Under the pieces are notes generated by a model. That model did no database searches. It was not told the DNA's origin and was given only the letters and a program-made list of their open reading frames with translations. Made by a program: the position numbers and the translations under genes. A stretch of 39,809 nucleotides of DNA from Pseudomonadota bacterium (GTDB taxonomy: Bacteria; Myxococcota_A; Polyangia; Haliangiales; Haliangiaceae): positions 1 through 39,809 of the forward strand of contig JAKSDA010000643.1 of assembly GCA_022360315.1 (NCBI GenBank). The letters run 5' to 3'. Positions 1 to 8,652 of the stretch are shown one piece after another. Position 1 is the first letter of the stretch, and every line of letters begins with the position of its first letter.

Positions 1-132
1 GACCCTCCCCACAACCAAGCCCACCACATCCTGCACCGCCCAATTTGTTGCTATGCTCCGCGGTACGGGGTCAACTCCGCGTCCGCCTCCCTCGACCAGC
101 CCTTGCTGACTTTTGCGGCAAGTTCTTGGGGA
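1..132. other. Window edge, no supported gene
   Basis: No reading frame here has convincing protein character. On the minus strand a short open stretch continues past the displaced stop at 133 in another frame and ends near 51. It may be a further decayed part of the upstream DUF4157 gene, but it cannot be assigned. Confidence 0.3.
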
Positions 133-569
133 TCAACACACGTAGGCTGCTTGCTGGCTGGCACCGGCCAGTCCTGGTTGGGCGCTTTGGGTGCCAAACA
201 TTGCATCCAGCGAGCGGCTGGCATCTTGGGATTCGCCAAAGGTGACTTCGCCATCGGCACCGCCAGTCATCTGGAAGAGCTGCTCGGCGAGTTCAGGCGA
301 GAGGCTTTCGCCGGTGGCGATCGTATCGACGCCAACGTTGCCCTCGGTCCATGGCGGACCTGGTAGCTTCTCCTCCCGATCGCCAGCGGCCTGGTCGGCC
401 GGTGTGCCGGCCATGTTGGGGCCAGTTGCGCCGCTGGGTGGTGTGCGGCCGGCGGCGATGAGTTCGGCTGGCGAGAGCGGCTGGTCGAGGTTGCCGCCAA
501 GGAGTTCCTCGTAGGCGGCTGTTTGGAACTGGCCAGGCGCCGTTTTGGCGGCCTCGATGAGGTTGCCAA
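133..569 (-). pseudogene. Out-of-frame C-terminal part of the DUF4157 protein
   Basis: The long DUF4157 frame loses protein-like character just after the peptide ELIERL and becomes a Pro/Ser/Arg-rich run. In the neighbouring minus-strand frame the sequence reads on as LGNLIEAAKTAPGQFQ, then AAYEELLGGNLDQPLSPAEL, later LPGPPWTEGNVGVD and ELAEQLFQM, before a stop at 133. This block looks like ordinary protein, and from memory it resembles the C-terminal part of large DUF4157 proteins. One extra C beside the CC at 566-567 on the plus strand would join the two frames. The lesion is therefore a one-base deletion, real or from sequencing. Even after repair the protein stops at 133. Confidence 0.6.
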
Positions 570-3440
570 GCGCTCGATCAGTTCTTGGAGTTCGCCGCTG
601 ATGAGCATGCCGATGACGGTGAGGATGCCGTTGTAGAGGTCCTGGATGAGGCCCAAGACTTTGTCGATGGTGCTGGCCAGGAAGTCGATGATGGCGGTGA
701 CGCCTTTTTTCAGAGCGTCGGCGGCCTTGTTGACTATCTGCGTGGCCTTGGTGACGGCCTGATCGATGCGCTTGTTGATTTTGTCGCGTAGCTTGGGGAA
801 AGCGGCCAGTGCGATGTTGACGAATGTTTTGAGAATGGCGCCGTAGGCTTTGATAAGGCCGACGATGGCTTTGCGGGCCAGCTCGATGGCGGCAAGTGCC
901 AGCTTTTTGGCAGCCTCAAACAGAGCTTTGACCGCCTTGCGCAGATTGTCGTAGATGAAATTGACGGCTTTTTTGAGGCCATCGACCAGCGCTTTGGCCT
1001 TGGATTTGACCCAGCCCCAAAACCCTCCAGATTCTTTTTTGGCATCGCGCTTTTTGCTCTCGACCTCGGACTTTGCCTTGCGCGTTTCCGCTTCGGCTTT
1101 GCGTTCGGCATCGGCAATATGCTGGGAAGCGCGCTGATTTCCCTCGGTTTGCCTGGTCTGAATTTGCTGCTGGTGCTCGCTTCGAGCCGCCCCTGCCTTG
1201 GTTTGAAAGTCGGTTTGAACTTGCTCGATTTCGCTTTGCCAGTCCTGGCGAGCCAAAGACACGTCGGATTGCGCACTCAGCTGCGCATCTTGCTGTGTGG
1301 CCGCAGTGCTCTGCTCGAGCTCGGAAATGTCCTGCCTGGCTTTCTGGTGGGCGGCCTGCGAGTCGGCATCGTATTGAGCCTTGCCCTGGGTGTACTTTTG
1401 CTGCTCAGCACCGATGCGCTCGTGCAGGACCGGAGATGCCTCGGCATCAATAGAGGCCATTGCCTCGGCAGGCAGGCCATTTGGCGCAGCGTTGCCACCC
1501 TGGGGCAGCTGCGGCGTGCCAAGCTCCTGGCCGGCCGTGAGCACTTCATCGTCTGGCTCGGGAAAAATGTCGTTCTCGCCAAAATCCTGGCCAATCGCCT
1601 GCCTGGCCTCGGCTGCAGCTTGTCGCGTCTGCTGGCTCGAAGCATCGAGGGCAGAGTCCAGCTGGCCGGGATTGGCCTCGCCCGACAGGTCCACACTCGG
1701 TGTGCCTTTAGCCTTGGTGGACACTTGGCCAGCCGGCATCGAGACCGTGGCCAGGGCACCTTGTGCGCTTCGCGCCAGTGCCGGATCTTGCTTGGGCTTT
1801 CCATCTGCATCCGTGCCACTATCGCCACCGGCAAGCTGGGTGGATGCTGGCTCAGAAACGGCTGGGGCTTCATCGACCAAAGCCCTGTCCGCAGCATTGT
1901 GGGTAGTACCGCTCTGCTGGGGTTTGATGTTCTCCTTGGCGCTCTGAAAAGCCGGGGCAGATTTAACCTGCGTGGTATCCGCCTGTGTCTTGCCCTTCTT
2001 GGCGGGAAGACCTGTCGGTGTGGCAATCTCGGGCAACGATTGCTGCGCCACGTCACGCTGGCTCTCGAGCGCCGCAGGAGATGCGGCTTCGGCCTGTGCC
2101 AGAGCTGGTATCGCCTGGGAAGCGGGGACCCGCGCCAGCGAGTTAATAATAGCGCCTGGATTTTGTGCAGTTATGGAGACCGTAGGCGCTTGCGAAGCGG
2201 CAACGCCAGCGGCGCTGCCGGTGCCAGCAACGCCACCGGCACTCGGGCCTTGAGCTTGTACGGCGCCATCCGAGGAGGCTTCGTGCACAGCGCCATCGCC
2301 TTGGCGAGGAACTGTATCGGCCTCCGCGGCCTGCGAGCGCTCCTCCATCGCAGCTTTCTGAGGATCTGCATCCGCTGATTGCTCGGACTGGACGCCATCC
2401 TCGGCCGGTTGTCCATCTTGAGCATCGATCGCAGTGCCAGCGCACTCGACAGTATCTTGGGCTACCGGCGCCTGCGGCGTGGCGTGCTCAGAATTCTGAG
2501 CAGAGAGATCGCCTGGTTCCTCTAGGCTCGCATCGGCCGGGTCATGGCTCTCGGTTTCCGAGAACGCCTGCGTCATACCAAACGAAGCGCTGAACTGAAC
2601 TGCAGGCCGCTGACCGGCCATCACCGCATTGGCCGCGTGGTCCGCATCGGCCTCAAGCGCCGGACCGCTTGGGACAGCGCTGGCCGAGGAATGGCTGGTC
2701 TGCTGGATGACATGAGCAAGTTCGTGGCTAATCAGCCAATCACCTCGCTCTGAACCTGGCTCATAGCGGCCAGGAGCGAAATGAATATCGCGCCCCTCTG
2801 TCACCGCATGCGTGCTGCCTCCAGCCCTTGAACTGTCGGGATGAACCCGAACCTCAGCAAAGCTGCGACCAAACGCGCTCTCCATCTTCGCCCGTGTAGC
2901 ATCGGGAAGATGTCCCATCAATTGGGCAGTTCTATCAGACGCCGGGGGAGCCAACCCCTGGCTTTGATCGCGCGAAACCCGGGCACCATCAGTTTGTGCC
3001 TGCTCGCCCACAACCGACACGCTGTGCAGATCAGGGCGAATTGCTACGTCGAACGACTGCGCAGCAATATCGGCATCCTCAGCACTACGTTCAGGTTGAC
3101 CTACCCTCTGGTTTTCGGAGAACTGAACGCCAACGGAATGTGCCTGCTCGCCCTCCACGGGCATGCCGTGAAGATCAGGACGAATCGCTACATCGAGCCA
3201 CTGGGTCGTAGTTTCTGCGTCCGCAGCGCTGGGTTTGGTTATGGCCTTCAACTGGCGCTGTACCGGAGCCGACGAGACCGAACGACGGGCCCCAACGTCT
3301 CGAGCAATCCGCTGGGCAAGACGCATAGTAAGCGTAACCTTCCCAGGAGATGGCCTTGGCCGCTCCCTCTGATCACCAGCATACTCATCGATATCATCCC
3401 TACGAGCGCGATCTCCGCTGCCGTCGAAGAAGAAATCCAA
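267..3440 (-). CDS. DUF4157 (eCIS core, zincin-like) domain protein, C-terminus frameshifted
   Basis: As read this is 1057 residues, starting at TTG (3440) with AGG seven bases upstream and an in-frame TAG shortly before. Residues about 178-270 match the DUF4157 family: VRVHPDSS, then SHELAHVIQQ with an HExxH zincin-type motif at 239-243. Residues about 79-118 and 127-166 are a diverged tandem duplication, each holding DVAIRPDLH. Residues 280-620 are low-complexity Ala/Ser/Gln/Asp. Residues about 680-960 are charged coiled coil followed by a run of amphipathic helices (KAVKALFEAAKKLALAAI) resembling tape-measure or pore-forming segments. DUF4157 proteins are known companions or cargo of extracellular contractile injection systems, but no sheath, baseplate or AAA gene is in the window. 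The last ~100 residues are out of frame; the true tail lies in the neighbouring frame down to 133. A role as a secreted effector or processing peptidase is inferred. Confidence 0.8.
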   Translation of the reverse strand: MDFFFDGSGDRARRDDIDEYAGDQRERPRPSPGKVTLTMRLAQRIARDVGARRSVSSAPVQRQLKAITKPSAADAETTTQWLDVAIRPDLHGMPVEGEQAHSVGVQFSENQRVGQPERSAEDADIAAQSFDVAIRPDLHSVSVVGEQAQTDGARVSRDQSQGLAPPASDRTAQLMGHLPDATRAKMESAFGRSFAEVRVHPDSSRAGGSTHAVTEGRDIHFAPGRYEPGSERGDWLISHELAHVIQQTSHSSASAVPSGPALEADADHAANAVMAGQRPAVQFSASFGMTQAFSETESHDPADASLEEPGDLSAQNSEHATPQAPVAQDTVECAGTAIDAQDGQPAEDGVQSEQSADADPQKAAMEERSQAAEADTVPRQGDGAVHEASSDGAVQAQGPSAGGVAGTGSAAGVAASQAPTVSITAQNPGAIINSLARVPASQAIPALAQAEAASPAALESQRDVAQQSLPEIATPTGLPAKKGKTQADTTQVKSAPAFQSAKENIKPQQSGTTHNAADRALVDEAPAVSEPASTQLAGGDSGTDADGKPKQDPALARSAQGALATVSMPAGQVSTKAKGTPSVDLSGEANPGQLDSALDASSQQTRQAAAEARQAIGQDFGENDIFPEPDDEVLTAGQELGTPQLPQGGNAAPNGLPAEAMASIDAEASPVLHERIGAEQQKYTQGKAQYDADSQAAHQKARQDISELEQSTAATQQDAQLSAQSDVSLARQDWQSEIEQVQTDFQTKAGAARSEHQQQIQTRQTEGNQRASQHIADAERKAEAETRKAKSEVESKKRDAKKESGGFWGWVKSKAKALVDGLKKAVNFIYDNLRKAVKALFEAAKKLALAAIELARKAIVGLIKAYGAILKTFVNIALAAFPKLRDKINKRIDQAVTKATQIVNKAADALKKGVTAIIDFLASTIDKVLGLIQDLYNGILTVIGMLISGELQELIERLATSSRPPKRRLASSKQPPTRNSLAATSTSRSRQPNSSPPAAHHPAAQLAPTWPAHRPTRPLAIGRRSYQVRHGPRATLASIRSPPAKASRLNSPSSSSR

Positions 3441-3878
3441 TGCGAACCTCGCTCTACTCTCTGCCGACTATGCAGCAGAATTAGTACATTTACTACGAAA
3501 CGAGAATGCAGGACCTTCCCTCTACAGGCAGCGTGAGGACATCGGCAGTAGAAAGTGCCTTACTTTTGTCTATGGACCATGTCCTTCCAGGTGGGCGTAG
3601 GGCTACACTAACTTACACTCCGACTGATTGTTCTCGGCAAAGGCCGATCCGCTCGCTCGAGTAAGAAAGGAGCGCGAGACACGAGCGCCGCCAAGGAGGG
3701 GTCTGCTGCGCTGAATCCGCCCGACCATCTACGGGTATCAGGCATGCGGATGAACGCACATGCTCTCCCGCATGGCGAACAAAAACAACACCCAAAACAA
3801 AATAGCGGCAATTCTGAGAGGGCAGATGGGGCGCCAACGCATCACCGCCGCGGCGTGCTCGACGAGAGGAGAAACAGG
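3441..3878. other. Intergenic stretch, nothing supported
   Basis: This 438-base gap lies upstream of both the DUF4157 gene (minus) and the small frameshifted gene (plus). Short minus-strand frames include one hydrophobic segment near 3760-3815, but none has a ribosome site or sustained protein-like composition. The promoters of both flanking genes should lie here; I could not pick clear -35/-10 boxes. Confidence 0.4.
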
Positions 3879-4311
3879 ATGCCGCGTGATCTCGAAGTTG
3901 AGTCTAGTCGGGAAGTACAGGTTCGGCTTTGCGTTGCTCAACGTGAGGTCGTTTTGGCCCGCTGAGACAAGGCAGGATGGGGACGACAACAACGAGCGTG
4001 ACACCGATGACAATCTCGAGCCGAGTTACTTGGCCACACTACTCAAAAAACTGGCACTAGCCTACTTAAAAGCTCCGGATCGTGTGGGCAAGTTGCAGGC
4101 AGAAGCAGCAGAGGGCGACGAATCCGACATCCTGCTGATGCTCACTCTCATCAAGGGCGTACTAGCCGAGCTTGGATTCCAGCCGAACGGTCGTCAAGGC
4201 GGAAACGAAGAATCCGAGCGCTCCGGCTCAGGCAATGGTCACGCCCATGGCAAGACCACCGACCCCAGACCATCTGGCCGCGATGACGAGGACAACGGGG
4301 AGCAATCTTGA
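3879..4311 (+). pseudogene. Small hypothetical protein with a probable frameshift
   Basis: ATG at 3879 follows a strong ribosome site (GAGAGGAGA at about 3864-3872), arguing for a real gene start. The frame reads MPRDLEVESSREVQVRLC and meets TGA at 3963-3965. Dropping one C from the CCC run at 3958-3960 joins it to the next frame, which is open to 4311 and has good protein character: an acidic stretch (DGDDNNERDTDDN), a helical segment (SYLATLLKKLALAYLKAP, then DILLMLTLIKGVLAELGF), and a polar tail rich in Gly, Ser, Glu and Asp. The joined product would be about 143 residues. I recognise no family. The alternative is one longer open frame from 3760 without a frameshift, but its first 65 residues are Arg-rich and have no ribosome site. 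Confidence 0.45.
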
Positions 4312-4555
4312 GTTTGTCCGAAGCAATCGGACCCAGCTCGGTTGCGTGGTAAGCGTACTCATCTGGCAGGTAGTAGGCAGTTATCGAATGACTCGTGTAT
4401 ATCCATGGTCTCTTCCCTCCATCCTGCACTGCCACGAAATTCGTCGCACAAACGGGAAGGTAGCCCCACTTCTGATTCCTCCACTCCTGCCTGGAGCCGA
4501 CACCGAGCTGGTTGAAGAGCCCACGCCCCAGGGATAAACGGCCACCCTCAGTCAA
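4228..4555 (-). pseudogene. Possible small membrane-anchored protein, frameshifted
   Basis: A minus-strand frame opening at TTG 4555 has aromatic-rich, protein-like sequence (QEWRNQKWGYLPVCATNF, SITAYYLPDEYAYHATEL) up to DKLKIAP. Removing one G from the GGGG run at 4297-4300 switches to a frame reading APVVLVIAARWSGVGGLAMG and ending at 4228, which would be a C-terminal membrane segment. The plus-strand frame of the preceding small gene overlaps the end of this ORF, so at most one strand is coding between 4228 and 4311. No family is recognised. Start codon and ribosome site are weak. Confidence 0.3.
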
Positions 4556-4825
4556 GCCAACCGCGCTACGCTGCTATGCTCGGCCAACCGGCACCACAAG
4601 AATCGATGGGCAAATCACGCCAACTCCGCGTTTTCTGTAACGTCACGGACCCCGGACGGCGACGCGACACACTAGAAGGCACGGCTGTAGCACCTCACCT
4701 GGTTTTCGAGAAATAGCGCTAGCTTGAATCTTGGCCTTGCTCGGCTGTTTGCCGTGCAGATGTGGCGTGTAGCTCGCGCCAGCGATGAGGAAGGAGTTCG
4801 TCGAGAAATCCCTGCCGGTTCGAGT

Positions 4826-5977
4826 TTACCCGTGATGTACTGCAGCACCTGAGCTCGACGCAGCCAGTACCGAGAGCTGGGGGTGTCGGCCCGCTTGTTG
4901 CGCCTTCATGCGGGCGCGATAGAGCTTGTGCCACTGCAGAATCCCGGCATCGGCGGGTACGTAGCGATGATCGCGCATATCGAAATGCATCGGTGTGGAC
5001 GACTCCTGCAAGCGCTGGTCGTCGAGCTGGACCAGACGATCTTCGGCCCACACCGCGAGCCAGGCAACCAGCTTGCCGATCACTGGCAGCGCCGCGTAGT
5101 AGCGATATACAATCCATGTGTTGTCGCGATCGATCGGCGTGATGGCGGCGACAAATTGAATACGGTCGGCGAATTCGCCGAGCACGACGCCGGGAAAGAT
5201 CACCGACAGACCAAAACGGAGCCCGCCCTTGCCGCAGTAGGGTTCGCCATCATCGTGGCGGAGAACGCCGCTGGTGCGGATGAGGTCGCGCGGATGAGCG
5301 CCTTGTGTCTTCACCACCTCGACATCGTAGGGGTCGAGCAGCGTGCCGACTCCGGGCAGCACCCGGCGGTGCGCAAAGGGCGCGTGGTGCAGATCGAGCA
5401 TGCTCTCGGCCGCGCGGCGAAACGGCACGTTCCACACCATGATCCGGGTCGACGTTCCGCGCAGGGAGGCGGGCAGTTCGTCGGGCCACGGGATGGACGG
5501 CCGCTCGCCGCTGTCGGCCGGGCTGTGCGAGCCGCGCGCGCTCCACCATAGCCAGATCAAGCCGTACTCCTCGGCAACCGGGTAACTCGCCACATTCAGC
5601 CCTTTTGTTATCGAATAATTTCGACCCTCGCACGGCACCAGCGTGCACGACCCGCTGGCCGCAAAGCGAAACCCGTGATAAGGGCATTCGAGGTTTCCGT
5701 CGACCACCCGGCCCAGCCCGAGATCGGCACCGCGGTGGGGACAGCGCGCATCTTGCACCACCACCTGCCCGTGGACATCGCGCCACAACACCAGGCGGCG
5801 GCCCAATCTTTCCACGGTCATCGGGCGCTTGCCAAGCCGGCGCGACTCGAGGATCGCGTACCATTCATTGTCGACAAAGTCGTCCTCGACAGCATCGCTG
5901 GCGACAGAGTCTTGCTCGACAGCAGCGTTGTTGACAACACGACGCGTTGCGCCAGGTTTCCTTGAGTTTTTTTCCAT
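4826..5977 (-). CDS. Rieske [2Fe-2S] non-haem iron oxygenase
   Basis: The product is 383 residues from the ATG at 5977, chosen because GGAGG stands seven bases upstream; a longer upstream extension has no such site. The Rieske cluster motif is C79-x-H81 (CPHRG) and C98-x2-H101 (CPYHGF). The mononuclear iron motif is in ESMLDLHHAPFAH, with the likely ligands H198 and H203 and the bridging D195. The family hydroxylates or demethylates ring substrates using a separate reductase, which is not encoded nearby. Length and the motif spacing fit the vanillate-demethylase/pheophorbide-oxygenase/cholesterol-desaturase branch rather than the alpha subunits of two-subunit dioxygenases; the substrate cannot be read from sequence. 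It is divergent from an AraC-family regulator 47 bases away, which probably controls it. Confidence 0.85.
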   Translation of the reverse strand: MEKNSRKPGATRRVVNNAAVEQDSVASDAVEDDFVDNEWYAILESRRLGKRPMTVERLGRRLVLWRDVHGQVVVQDARCPHRGADLGLGRVVDGNLECPYHGFRFAASGSCTLVPCEGRNYSITKGLNVASYPVAEEYGLIWLWWSARGSHSPADSGERPSIPWPDELPASLRGTSTRIMVWNVPFRRAAESMLDLHHAPFAHRRVLPGVGTLLDPYDVEVVKTQGAHPRDLIRTSGVLRHDDGEPYCGKGGLRFGLSVIFPGVVLGEFADRIQFVAAITPIDRDNTWIVYRYYAALPVIGKLVAWLAVWAEDRLVQLDDQRLQESSTPMHFDMRDHRYVPADAGILQWHKLYRARMKAQQAGRHPQLSVLAASSSGAAVHHG

Positions 5978-6024
5978 GATTGCCTCCACAAAAAACCTAC
6001 GACCACTCCGTAGAGCGGACACTG

Positions 6025-7101
6025 ATGACCCACGCCAAAAGCACTGACAGCAGACGCCAGCCGGCAGCGGTCGGGCCCGGGCCGACCATGTGGGCGCGCA
6101 TGGCGGTCCAGCTTGCCAACTTTGCCGAGAAATCCGGGGCACAGCGCGACAGCTTGCTGGCCGACGCCGGGTTAGCCCGATACGATCTGGCCGATCTCGA
6201 CAGTAGAGTGCCGTTGCAGGCAGTTTACCGGCTGATCGAGCTGGCTGTTGAGCGAACCGGCGACCAGCTCTTTGGCCTGCGTTTTTCCCAGCAGTTCCAG
6301 TTCGAAGATCTCGATGCCCTGGGTTTTCTGATGGCTACCAGTCCAACCCTGGGCCACGCGTTCGAGCGTTCGATGCGCTATTACCGGCTATGGAATGATG
6401 GCGAGCATTACGGGTTCTACAAAGACGACGACCAAGTCCGCATCACGTTTACGCCCCACGGACCGTGGCGACCTGCTCACCGGCACGCCGTCGAGATGGC
6501 CTTTTACGATATCGCGGTCAATAGCGCTCGTCTGATCGGCCGTGCTGTGCCGCTTCGCCATGTGCGCTTTCGCCATGCCGCGCTCGACCCAGACGATCAA
6601 CTGCCCGGCCAATCACTCGACGAGTTCTTTGGCATCGAGGTCGAATTCCGTGCTCCTATCGACGAGCTGATCTTTCCCGCCAGCATATTGAGCATTCCTC
6701 TGCCCGAGTCCAACCCGGCCATGTGCCAGTTTTTCGAGCGCTACACCCGCGAAAAGCTCGCTGTCTTGCCCGCACCAGCGCCTCTGCGCGAGCGAGCTCG
6801 CCAATGGATCGCCGCCCATCTCCACCAGCCCGACCTGACCCTCGGCGAACTGGCCAGACAGCTCAAGCTGAGCCGGCGCACGCTGCAACGCCGCCTGCGC
6901 GACGAGGGCACGTCGATGAACGCGCTCCTGGACGAAGTGCGTCGCGAGCGCGCCAGCGTATTTCTCGGCTCGGCCATGGCCATCGCAGAAATCGCCTACA
7001 TGTTGGGTTATTCCGAATCCAGCGCGTTTCACCGCGCATTCAAACGCTGGACCGGCCAGACCCCCGAGGCATTCCGCGAGCAAGGTGTAGGGACGGTGTA
7101 A
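6025..7101 (+). CDS. AraC-family transcriptional regulator (OruR/ArgR-like)
   Basis: The product is 358 residues from the ATG at 6025; a TTG at 5980 would add 15 residues but overlaps the ribosome site of the divergent gene. Residues about 25-220 form the arabinose-binding-like N-domain found in regulators such as OruR (AVYRLIELAVERTGDQLFGL). Residues about 255-350 are the double helix-turn-helix: LTLGELARQLKLSRRTLQRR and then AIAEIAYMLGYSESSAFHRA followed by FKRWTGQTPEAFR, a classic AraC signature. It probably activates the divergent Rieske oxygenase in response to the substrate or a product. The last codons (VGTV) and the stop lie inside a 26-bp perfect inverted repeat, so the element may have reset the end of the protein. 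Confidence 0.88.
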   Translation: MTHAKSTDSRRQPAAVGPGPTMWARMAVQLANFAEKSGAQRDSLLADAGLARYDLADLDSRVPLQAVYRLIELAVERTGDQLFGLRFSQQFQFEDLDALGFLMATSPTLGHAFERSMRYYRLWNDGEHYGFYKDDDQVRITFTPHGPWRPAHRHAVEMAFYDIAVNSARLIGRAVPLRHVRFRHAALDPDDQLPGQSLDEFFGIEVEFRAPIDELIFPASILSIPLPESNPAMCQFFERYTREKLAVLPAPAPLRERARQWIAAHLHQPDLTLGELARQLKLSRRTLQRRLRDEGTSMNALLDEVRRERASVFLGSAMAIAEIAYMLGYSESSAFHRAFKRWTGQTPEAFREQGVGTV

Positions 7102-7162
7102 GCTTTTCAACTTGGCGCCACTGTAGGAGCAGGTCTCCAAGTTGAAAAGCTTACACCGTCCC
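7090..7162. repeat. 26-bp perfect inverted repeat (REP-like palindrome or MITE remnant)
   Basis: Arms at 7090-7115 and 7137-7162 are exact reverse complements around a 21-base loop. Each arm holds an inner AAGCTTTTCAACTTGG and an outer GGGACGGTGT. The left arm contains the AraC gene stop codon. There is no T-tract, so it is not a standard intrinsic terminator, although it would fold strongly in RNA and could protect or end both converging transcripts. The shape (long stem, GGGGACGG-type outer edge) recalls REP elements mobilised by RAYT transposases; that link is inference. Confidence 0.8.
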
Positions 7163-7205
7163 CAACATCAGGGGATAGGGGATGCTGGCCAGGCAGGTGG
7201 CTGTG

Positions 7206-8099
7206 TCAGCGCACCGGCACTTCCAGGTCGACGAGAATCTGGCGCAGTTCATCCACGAACTCCCGCGCAAGCGGCAGAAGCGGTGCCCGCAGCGGCCCGA
7301 CAGGTACGCCCATGAGTTCCAGTCCAGCGGTGATCGCGCGCGGCAGACCATGCCGGACGATGAACTGCAGTAGGGGTAGCTGGCGGTAGAAGCTGTTGCG
7401 CGCACCGGCGAGATCGCCCCGCTCCACAGCCTCGAAGAGCTCGACGTTCAGCTTTGGGATGAGGTGCGGGGCCGCCGTGCACCACCCCTTTGCCCCCGCG
7501 ACGAAGGCGGCAAGTGCGAGCGGGTTGCTGCCGTTGTAGAAAGCGACGTCGCGACCGCAGAGTTGTACCAGTCGGTGCATCCGATTGACGTCACCGGTGC
7601 TCTCTTTGACCATCGTGACATTCGGGATCTCGAGCAGTCGAGAGATGGTCTCAGGCGCGACATCGAGGCCGGCGGTGGCCGGGTTGTTGTACACTGCGAT
7701 GGGGATCGAGATCGCCCTTGCAACTTTGTCGAAGTGGCTCGAGATCTCCTCTGGCGTGAGCTTCCAGTAGCTCATTGGCAGGATCATCACAGCGCTCGCC
7801 CCAACTCGCTCCGCATGCCGCGCGTGATGCACCGTGCGCTCGGTGGTCAGGCTCGACACCCCGACAAGCGTCGGAATCCGGCCATTCACCTGCTTCACAA
7901 CGAGCTCAGCTATGGCTTCGCGTTCGTCGTCCGAGAGATAGGGCAAGACGCCCGTGCTTCCCAGCGGAGCGATGGCATGGATGCCCCCATCGATCATCCT
8001 CTCGACAATATCTTGCAGCAGAGCCTCGTCGACGCGGCCCTGGGCGGTGAAAGGCGTGATGGGGTAAGAGACGATACCTCGCAAGATCGCGCCACTCAT
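7206..8099 (-). CDS. DHDPS/N-acetylneuraminate lyase family class I aldolase
   Basis: The product is 297 residues, the usual length of the DapA family, an (alpha/beta)8 barrel. The Schiff-base lysine is K165 in VTMVKESTGD and the catalytic tyrosine is Y137 in IAVYNNP. The carboxylate-binding loop is GSTGVLPYL (47-55) in place of the GTTGE of true dihydrodipicolinate synthases. This, and the catabolic-looking neighbourhood, suggest a different 2-keto acid lyase or dehydratase rather than lysine synthesis. The start ATG overlaps the cupin gene stop by four bases (8096-8099), so the two are translated from one message. Control is probably by the divergent MocR-type regulator. Confidence 0.88.
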   Translation of the reverse strand: MSGAILRGIVSYPITPFTAQGRVDEALLQDIVERMIDGGIHAIAPLGSTGVLPYLSDDEREAIAELVVKQVNGRIPTLVGVSSLTTERTVHHARHAERVGASAVMILPMSYWKLTPEEISSHFDKVARAISIPIAVYNNPATAGLDVAPETISRLLEIPNVTMVKESTGDVNRMHRLVQLCGRDVAFYNGSNPLALAAFVAGAKGWCTAAPHLIPKLNVELFEAVERGDLAGARNSFYRQLPLLQFIVRHGLPRAITAGLELMGVPVGPLRAPLLPLAREFVDELRQILVDLEVPVR

Positions 8100-8605
8100 C
8101 GGGTACCTCCCCCGGCCTCGCGGGCTGCGTCGAAGGCCTGGTCGCCTCGTTCCGGAACCTCCTCGCGCAGGGCGACACCACCGAGATTCTGAAGCATCGG
8201 CGCGTTCTCACAGGCCAGATAACGCGCGCGTCCCGCACCCGTATTGACGTGATTGTGCCAGGCCCAAACCGGCACGTAGACAGCATCGCCCTGCTGCCAG
8301 TCGATCCGCCTTCCGCCGACATACGAGTACCCCTCGCCCTCGAGGATATAGAGGATCGTCTCATAGGTGTGGCGGTGGCGGTTGGAGGACTGATCGGGAT
8401 CGAGCCAGCCGATCGTCATGCTGATGGCGTGCGACGGTAGGTCGACGAAGAAGACGGAGTGCTTGCGCGCATTCGAGTATTCGTCTTGCTTGGGCCCGCT
8501 CTCGATAGCCAGGTGTGCCAGCTTCTCGGGCATCACCACGCGCGGTCGCGGGGGAGTTTTATCAAAGTCGGCCGAATGGTACTTGTGCGGTTGTGTGGCA
8601 TTCAT
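8096..8605 (-). CDS. Cupin-fold protein (Cupin_2)
   Basis: The product is 169 residues, with ATG at 8605 preceded by GAGGAG. Cupin motif 1 is HRHTYETILYILEGEG, giving the His, His, Glu metal ligands; motif 2 is GDAVYVPVWAWHNHVN, giving the last His. Single-domain cupins of this length are metal-dependent isomerases, dioxygenases or sensors of small acids; the exact reaction is not readable. The gene is first in an operon with the DHDPS-family lyase (four-base overlap), so it probably handles the same small 2-keto or aromatic acid, for example as an isomerase or ring-cleavage step. Confidence 0.85.
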   Translation of the reverse strand: MNATQPHKYHSADFDKTPPRPRVVMPEKLAHLAIESGPKQDEYSNARKHSVFFVDLPSHAISMTIGWLDPDQSSNRHRHTYETILYILEGEGYSYVGGRRIDWQQGDAVYVPVWAWHNHVNTGAGRARYLACENAPMLQNLGGVALREEVPERGDQAFDAAREAGGGTR

Positions 8606-8652
8606 TGTGGTCTCCTCTGCGCGAGTTTCAGTTGCGCAGGAATTGATTTAGC

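Noticed and set aside
1119..2378. 419-residue open frame on the plus strand
   Set aside because: It is antisense to the low-complexity part of the DUF4157 gene, is Leu/Arg-rich without motifs, and has no ribosome site.
3738..4013. Minus-strand ORF with a hydrophobic segment near 3760-3815
   Set aside because: It conflicts with the plus-strand gene at 3879 that has a strong ribosome site, and the rest of the ORF has no protein-like pattern.
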